DNA of 18,780 nucleotides from Bacillota bacterium (GTDB taxonomy: Bacteria; Bacillota; Clostridia; Acetivibrionales; DSM-1351), in assembly GCA_023390335.1 (NCBI GenBank), contig JAEWCZ010000033.1:1-18780 (forward strand), written 5' to 3'. Below the pieces are notes generated by a model. It saw only the letters and a program-made list of their open reading frames with translations. It was not told the DNA's origin and did no database searches. Within the stretch, counting starts at the first letter, position 1; every line of letters begins with the position of its first letter. A program made the translations under genes and the position numbers. Positions 14,935 through 18,780 of the stretch are shown piece by piece.

Positions 14935-17061
14935 CTAATTACAGCGAGACAAGTATGTATTTATATTATTATAAAAGTATGTTTCATCAACATCACTATC
15001 AAATAACTCTTTATAGCTTCTATAAATCTCTTGCCTTGTTACTATATATGATTCTTTTGACTGTTCAATTTTTTTACTTGCTACATATGCATTACGTTGC
15101 CTGCATAATGGAATAAAGTAATCCATAATAACTTGTTTAAATATATTAGTAACTGTATCTTTTAATATAAACATATCTTTTGCAGAAAAGCTATGCAAAG
15201 CATCCAACCAATCAATCACCCTTGCATAGTCGTTACGCTTGCCAAACATTTCGAATCCAGCATTAGTAATAAATATACTCCAAATACAGTCATTTACTTC
15301 TGATTTATCCTCAGCACATTTCAAACAACTGATCTCACTTACCCATGAATTTAGTTTTTTTTCATCCAAACATCGTTGCTTAAATATATACGGATGTATT
15401 AATGCGATTATTTCATTAAAAGCAATTTGGGAATTTCCCTCCATTTTAAACACATCTGAAAGCATAATTTTATTTTCAGAAATTACAACTTTTTTTGTAA
15501 ACGTTTGATTAAATGCGTCTCGTAACACTCTTACCCATGTTGCATCAATAGTCGTACCATCAAAGCCAAGTGTATATCGTTCTAAATTTTCTCGAATTTT
15601 CCAACGAGTTCTGTTAGCAGACATATCATATATTTGTTTAAATCGTATTTTAACATTATTAATAAAAACTATAGAAAACTCTGCAAGAATATTAGTATTT
15701 GAGATTCCATTTATAATCTTATCTATTTCGATGTATCCATCTCCTAGATGCTCTTTATCAAGTATTGATAAAAATAATGCTCTTATAGATATAGCATTAA
15801 TTTTTTCATAATCAATTTCACCTGTACTTTTACTAATATCCCCACAAAATGGAGCAAATCTTTTTTGCATAACTTCGCATCTTTTCTCTGCCATCGACTC
15901 TGTTATTCCTTGATCAAGTAGTGTAGCAACTAGATTGATTTTATCTTCTAGTATTTTCAGCACTTTCCCATTTAATTTAGGGGCTTCATATTCTGTTTTA
16001 TCCTCGGACCATAACCATTTTTGATTGTTTATTAATTCTTTTTCATTTTCATCAATATATGTCCCGACTATGTATGTCATGATTTCTGGCTTAACTTCAT
16101 AAAGTGTTGTTACTGCTTTTTTAAATTCATTAGAAGCACCTGTATGGAGAGCTTCCACTAAAAATGCAGTAGAAACATCGGTATAATCTTTATTAAAAAT
16201 TTTATTATATCGCTCTACCAATACCTCTCTATCAATACTTTCGCTATGATCCAGTCCATATGTATCAATCAACGTGATATTATCATAATCAAGATTTTCC
16301 AAGCAAAGTTTATACTTTTCATTTAAACCACTACTAACCCTTACCTTAGTGATAATTCCTGTAAAGGAGTTTTTAGTCTCTTCATCAACTTTTAATAACA
16401 AAGAAAATATATAATTCATTTTCTCATTAACATAAAACTTGAAATATGAAACATTATTTTCTTTTATATATCCGATATCTTCCTTAAATTTTTCTTCAAT
16501 AGCGTCAATTATTATTCTATATATATCATTATAAAATTTTATCAATGTCTTTTCTAAGCTATTTTCGTTAAAATCACTTTCCTTTTCTAGATCTTGCTCA
16601 ACATCTTCGTTTTCTATGTGAAATATATCTTTTTTAAATTTTTCGTACTCCAAATCTGTTTTATATATAATATCCTCATCAACAAATATAAATTCTGATA
16701 TATTAAAAAAATCATCAGAGGAAAGCATATAATTCTTTATACGTGCATCGTATGTTTTATTTTTCAATTGTTCTTTTATCCAAACAACATTATGTGATCT
16801 CTGATCTGTTATTTCTTTTTTAAACTTGTCCAAAACTTGAGCTACTCTATTCTCTGAAAATTCAGTTTGTGTAGCAATTCTTGCCTCAACAAATGGAAAT
16901 TCACTATCATAATTCTTTAAAAATAAATATTCTGCGTAAGCCCTAGTAGTTTGTCCCTTACCTACTGAATTAATATAGTTTGGTCTTGAACTAAATGATT
17001 TTATAAAAGCTGATTTACCAGCTGAAGATTTACCAATAACAGCAATTTTTATATTATGCAT
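14935..17061 (-). CDS. Large P-loop GTPase paired with a caspase-like protease
   Basis: A 708-residue protein beginning with a GTPase G1 loop, AVIGKSSAGKS (residues 7-17), then GQTTRAYAEY with a candidate switch-I threonine (about 38). The G3 motif comes unusually late: NITLIDTYGLDHS (DTYG at 266-269), after an insertion of more than 200 mostly helical, acidic residues. A weak G4, VGTYID, lies near 332-337, where a canonical protein would have (N/T)KxD. The C-terminal 300 residues are helical and unassigned. No membrane segment. It may be dynamin-like or GIMAP-like in architecture, but I cannot place it in a named family. Its ATG has an AAGGAGA site and overlaps the caspase gene by 8 bases, indicating coupled synthesis. 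In such pairs the NTPase is expected to be the sensor or switch and the protease the effector (inference). Confidence 0.75.
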   Translation of the reverse strand: MHNIKIAVIGKSSAGKSAFIKSFSSRPNYINSVGKGQTTRAYAEYLFLKNYDSEFPFVEARIATQTEFSENRVAQVLDKFKKEITDQRSHNVVWIKEQLKNKTYDARIKNYMLSSDDFFNISEFIFVDEDIIYKTDLEYEKFKKDIFHIENEDVEQDLEKESDFNENSLEKTLIKFYNDIYRIIIDAIEEKFKEDIGYIKENNVSYFKFYVNEKMNYIFSLLLKVDEETKNSFTGIITKVRVSSGLNEKYKLCLENLDYDNITLIDTYGLDHSESIDREVLVERYNKIFNKDYTDVSTAFLVEALHTGASNEFKKAVTTLYEVKPEIMTYIVGTYIDENEKELINNQKWLWSEDKTEYEAPKLNGKVLKILEDKINLVATLLDQGITESMAEKRCEVMQKRFAPFCGDISKSTGEIDYEKINAISIRALFLSILDKEHLGDGYIEIDKIINGISNTNILAEFSIVFINNVKIRFKQIYDMSANRTRWKIRENLERYTLGFDGTTIDATWVRVLRDAFNQTFTKKVVISENKIMLSDVFKMEGNSQIAFNEIIALIHPYIFKQRCLDEKKLNSWVSEISCLKCAEDKSEVNDCIWSIFITNAGFEMFGKRNDYARVIDWLDALHSFSAKDMFILKDTVTNIFKQVIMDYFIPLCRQRNAYVASKKIEQSKESYIVTRQEIYRSYKELFDSDVDETYFYNNINTYLSRCN

Positions 17062-17923
17062 ATATTTTCTCCTTCAATATCGCATCAATTCTATTTAGAA
17101 CATTTAATAGTATTTTATTTTTATCCTTAAGGTCATTATTTACACAGTAAACTTCTACTGCATGCTTAATTTGAGTATATTGGTAATCCTTTATTAATGC
17201 ATCATTAGCTAAAGAAGTTATATTATCATTTGGCATTTTTTCCAAAAAATAAAATTCGTTTACTAATGAAGAATACTCCCATGGAATTTGCATGTTTCTG
17301 TTATGTGAGGTATTTATAATTTCTTTTCTTACATCCTTAAAAATTTGTTCGATCTGTTTATCGCTATTCATTATCTTATCACATAACAACTTTGTATATA
17401 GCCCATGGTCATCTCGTTCAAAGGCTTGTTCTCCAGATGTTGTAGAGTAGGCGACATATGTACCACCAGTATTTTTAAAGTTAGGAATAATCGGATTTAA
17501 AACAACATTTCCTCGAGCATTATTCTTATAAATTGTTCTACAGCAATCTAAAATAATAATTGCGATAAAATTCCTATCTTTCGATATTTCATTTACCAAT
17601 CCAGAAATATTTATGTTAGTGTCTTCCAACAAATCCATATGCGTATCAATAGGACATAAGTAATTCTCGCCTTTATACTCAAATCCGTGACCAGCATAAT
17701 AGAAAAGTCCAACCTGATATTCCATACATGCATATTTAAACTCACTAACTTTACTTCTGAATTCTTTATAATTTAAATCAGTAAATTTGTTTGTACTAAA
17801 TCTGCATTTTTTCAAAACCTCCTCTACTAAATTTGCATCATTAACTGAGCCATTTAAAGCATTCAATTGATTATAATTATTATTTCCAAATATGTATGCT
17901 ACCCTGTTTAAATTATCAACCAT
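17054..17923 (-). CDS. Caspase-family (C14) cysteine peptidase
   Basis: A 289-residue protein whose first 190 residues form a caspase p20-like domain: RVAYIFGNNNYNQLNALNG with SVNDANLV, typical of bacterial caspase homologues; GLFYYAGHG with catalytic His79; and IIILDCCR with catalytic Cys128 after the strand. VAYSTTSGEQAFERDDHGLY corresponds to the conserved post-cysteine segment. Both residues of the dyad are present, so it should be active. The C-terminal 90 residues carry no domain I recognise and may contact the GTPase. There is no signal peptide, so it acts in the cytoplasm. It is the first gene of a two-gene operon, with an AGAAGG ribosome site. Bacterial caspase-like proteases serve as suicide effectors in several anti-phage systems. 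That role here is inferred from the pairing and the island context. Confidence 0.88.
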   Translation of the reverse strand: MVDNLNRVAYIFGNNNYNQLNALNGSVNDANLVEEVLKKCRFSTNKFTDLNYKEFRSKVSEFKYACMEYQVGLFYYAGHGFEYKGENYLCPIDTHMDLLEDTNINISGLVNEISKDRNFIAIIILDCCRTIYKNNARGNVVLNPIIPNFKNTGGTYVAYSTTSGEQAFERDDHGLYTKLLCDKIMNSDKQIEQIFKDVRKEIINTSHNRNMQIPWEYSSLVNEFYFLEKMPNDNITSLANDALIKDYQYTQIKHAVEVYCVNNDLKDKNKILLNVLNRIDAILKEKIYA

Positions 17924-18011
17924 ATATATTTCCCTTCTGTAATTACATGTAATGCCCTATACAACTAATATTTTTGATATACTCCATGATTTTGTCTTCC
18001 ATCTTTTAACT

Positions 18012-18038
18012 TTAATACTTAATATCATTTTATGTCAA
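18012..18038 (-). promoter_or_regulatory. Possible promoter of the caspase-GTPase operon
   Basis: A perfect -35 TTGACA (18033-18038, minus strand) is followed after 15 bases by TATTAA (18012-18017); a 17-base spacing would give TTAAAG. The spacing or -10 is suboptimal, so activity may be low or regulated. It lies about 90 bases upstream of the caspase start. Confidence 0.4.
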
Positions 18039-18090
18039 ATTGTAAAATAATTCAATAAAATAATATTCATTATTCTATTATTCGATTCTC

Positions 18091-18252
18091 CTACAACATA
18101 TAAATCGAGATAATAACTTCTTTAAATATTATCATTCTATCTTCCAAGTGTTCCGGAGAATCGGCGATAATGAATTTAAATCTTCCACTTTTACATAGCT
18201 TCGAAACTGCTACCCGTAAGCTCCTTATTGGGTTTCCAATATTGAAAAAAAA
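18091..18252 (-). pseudogene. Decayed resolvase-fold fragment, relative of the dead recombinase at 5224-5607
   Basis: A 53-codon open frame without a start codon reads KLCKSGRFKFIIADSPEHLE, then DRMIIFKEVIISIYML and a stop. This aligns without gaps to the dead resolvase-fold protein (LCKKGKVDLVMCKSLEGFSE, then RIGQIREIKIPIYVL). Shared features include LCK-x-G, a four-residue hydrophobic strand, S-x-E, a conserved arginine and the final IYxL. Like that protein it lacks the SRFARN catalytic segment. It appears to be the truncated C-terminal part of a second member of the same degenerate family, at the opposite end of the island. Confidence 0.5.
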
Positions 18253-18310
18253 TTAAAAATTCGATATGACCAGTGCTTTCTTATTCGACACTATATTCTG
18301 CTCTTTCATT

Positions 18311-18348
18311 TACTGTAAATTAATTCGGATACTGTAAATTAATTCGGA
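18311..18348. repeat. Perfect 19-bp tandem duplication
   Basis: TACTGTAAATTAATTCGGA occurs twice in direct succession with no spacer, and the next two bases (TA) begin a third copy. It lies in non-coding sequence between the rlmD terminator and the decayed recombinase fragment. Confidence 0.85.
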
Positions 18349-18520
18349 TAGATTTATATACAGAAGTTCTATGATAAGTATTCGATCTGGTTATAAATAT
18401 GCACGTCAAATCAAAAAGACATCAAGAGTTATCCTATGTCTATAAATCCTTCTGTATAAAATCTCCATTTCAAGTCTTTACACGTACAAATTTCCTTTGT
18501 CATCTATGAAAATGTCTAAA

Positions 18521-18568
18521 AAAATGAGGCAAAATTTGCATTTATAGATGCCAATTTTGCCTCATTTT
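18521..18568 (-). terminator. Strong bidirectional terminator after rlmD
   Basis: AAAATGAGGCAAAATT (18521-18536) pairs perfectly with AATTTTGCCTCATTTT (18553-18568), and GCAT/ATGC in the loop can pair further. Flanking A and T runs let it work in both directions. It lies about 40 bases beyond the rlmD stop codon. Confidence 0.85.
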
Positions 18569-18605
18569 CGCTTCCAAAACCACAACATATTGTGGTCAAT
18601 CTGCA

Positions 18606-18780
18606 TTATTTATTATTAAAACCACAATTCGTCATCATTATTATCACTTCAATATGATTTGTCCAAGGAAACATGTCCACTGGTACAGCCTTTTCAGCCT
18701 TATACCCTTTCTTTACCAAGTATTCTATATCTCTTTGTAAGGTCACCGGATTACAGGATATATAAACCACCTTGGCAGGC
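18606..18780 (-). CDS. rlmD: C-terminal part of 23S rRNA (uracil-5-)-methyltransferase, RlmD/TrmA family
   Basis: The gene enters from the right edge; only its last 57 codons are seen. AKVVYISCNPVTLQRDIEYL is the diagnostic C-terminal catalytic region of the RumA/TrmA family (SCNPxTLxRD, with the catalytic cysteine), followed by KAVPVDMFPWTNHIEVIIMM, which matches the conserved VDMFPxTxHVExxxLL ending. The enzyme methylates C5 of a uridine in 23S rRNA (U1939 or the U747 type; which one cannot be told here). The final residues, TNCGFNNK, and the HIEV in place of HVET depart from the usual ending. This could reflect replacement of the tail by element-supplied sequence during integration at the gene's 3' end. 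Stop at 18606-18608, followed by a strong terminator. Confidence 0.85.
   Translation of the reverse strand, partial: PAKVVYISCNPVTLQRDIEYLVKKGYKAEKAVPVDMFPWTNHIEVIIMMTNCGFNNK

Larger units (their letters stand above)
3391..18650. mobile_element. Putative serine-recombinase genomic island carrying two defence modules
   Basis: The segment is bounded by rlmD 3' sequence on both sides (remnant at 3357-3428, gene end at 18606-18780). It carries one intact large serine recombinase at its left end, and recombinase-derived debris at both ends (5224-5607 and 18091-18252). All genes between run in one direction. No relaxase, coupling protein or complete conjugation gene is visible, so if mobile it would need help from another element. 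Exact ends are not determined: the right rlmD copy lacks the TCCACATGCC core, so the 18650 boundary is approximate and inferred. Confidence 0.4.

Noticed and set aside
17943..18002. 19-codon frame (MEDKIMEYIKNIS...) in the leader of the caspase operon
   Set aside because: Could be a leader peptide, but there is no ribosome site and no attenuator-like hairpin, so chance is as likely.
1..18780. CRISPR arrays, tRNA or rRNA genes, riboswitches
   Set aside because: No regularly spaced repeats, cloverleaf sequences or conserved rRNA or riboswitch cores were seen on either strand.

Overview
The window is AT-rich DNA from a low-GC Firmicute. Consensus Shine-Dalgarno sites, a Tn1549/Tn4451-type large serine recombinase, clostridial-style lipoproteins and remnants of the rlmD (rumA) 3' end point to Clostridia, plausibly a Lachnospiraceae-type gut anaerobe. 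That placement is inference. Every convincing gene lies on the minus strand, so transcription runs right to left.

Layout from right to left. The right edge (18606-18780) is the 3' end of an RlmD/TrmA-family 23S rRNA uracil-5 methyltransferase gene, closed by a strong hairpin terminator (18521-18568). After an AT-rich stretch with a 19-bp tandem duplication and a decayed recombinase-like fragment (18091-18252) comes a two-gene operon: a caspase-family peptidase (17054-17923) overlapping a large P-loop GTPase (14935-17061). A gene-poor gap (about 14365-14934) separates it from a five-gene operon driven by a consensus promoter with a dyad at the predicted start site. Its genes are a small DUF1413-like protein, a C5-cytosine DNA methyltransferase, a GHKL protein carrying both a MORC/Hsp90-type ATPase and a histidine-kinase-type ATPase, a 681-aa protein with a receiver-like segment, and a 567-aa protein with a PD-(D/E)XK-like nuclease motif. 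A clear terminator (6295-6331) closes it. I read this as an unusual restriction-modification-like defence system with a possible internal phosphorelay.

Further left are a small zinc-ribbon protein, a translationally coupled pair (43-aa peptide plus a catalytically dead resolvase-fold protein), and a complete large serine recombinase (3577-4962). Just beyond it, at 3357-3428, is a second rlmD 3' end, and a third short one lies at 214-264. The last two share the 10-bp core TCCACATGCC. Between them lies debris: an in-frame ParB N-terminus/VirB4 C-terminus chimera (the scar of a deleted conjugative element), a frameshifted membrane gene and its partner, a Thr/Pro-linker lipoprotein with an apparent homopolymer frameshift at its C-terminus, and a small orphan gene.

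The simplest picture is an integration hotspot at the rlmD 3' end that has received mobile elements in succession. The larger segment (about 3.4-18.6 kb) looks like a serine-recombinase island carrying two separate candidate anti-phage modules, a methylase/MORC/nuclease system and a caspase-GTPase pair. Functions rest on motifs read by eye; no database search was run.
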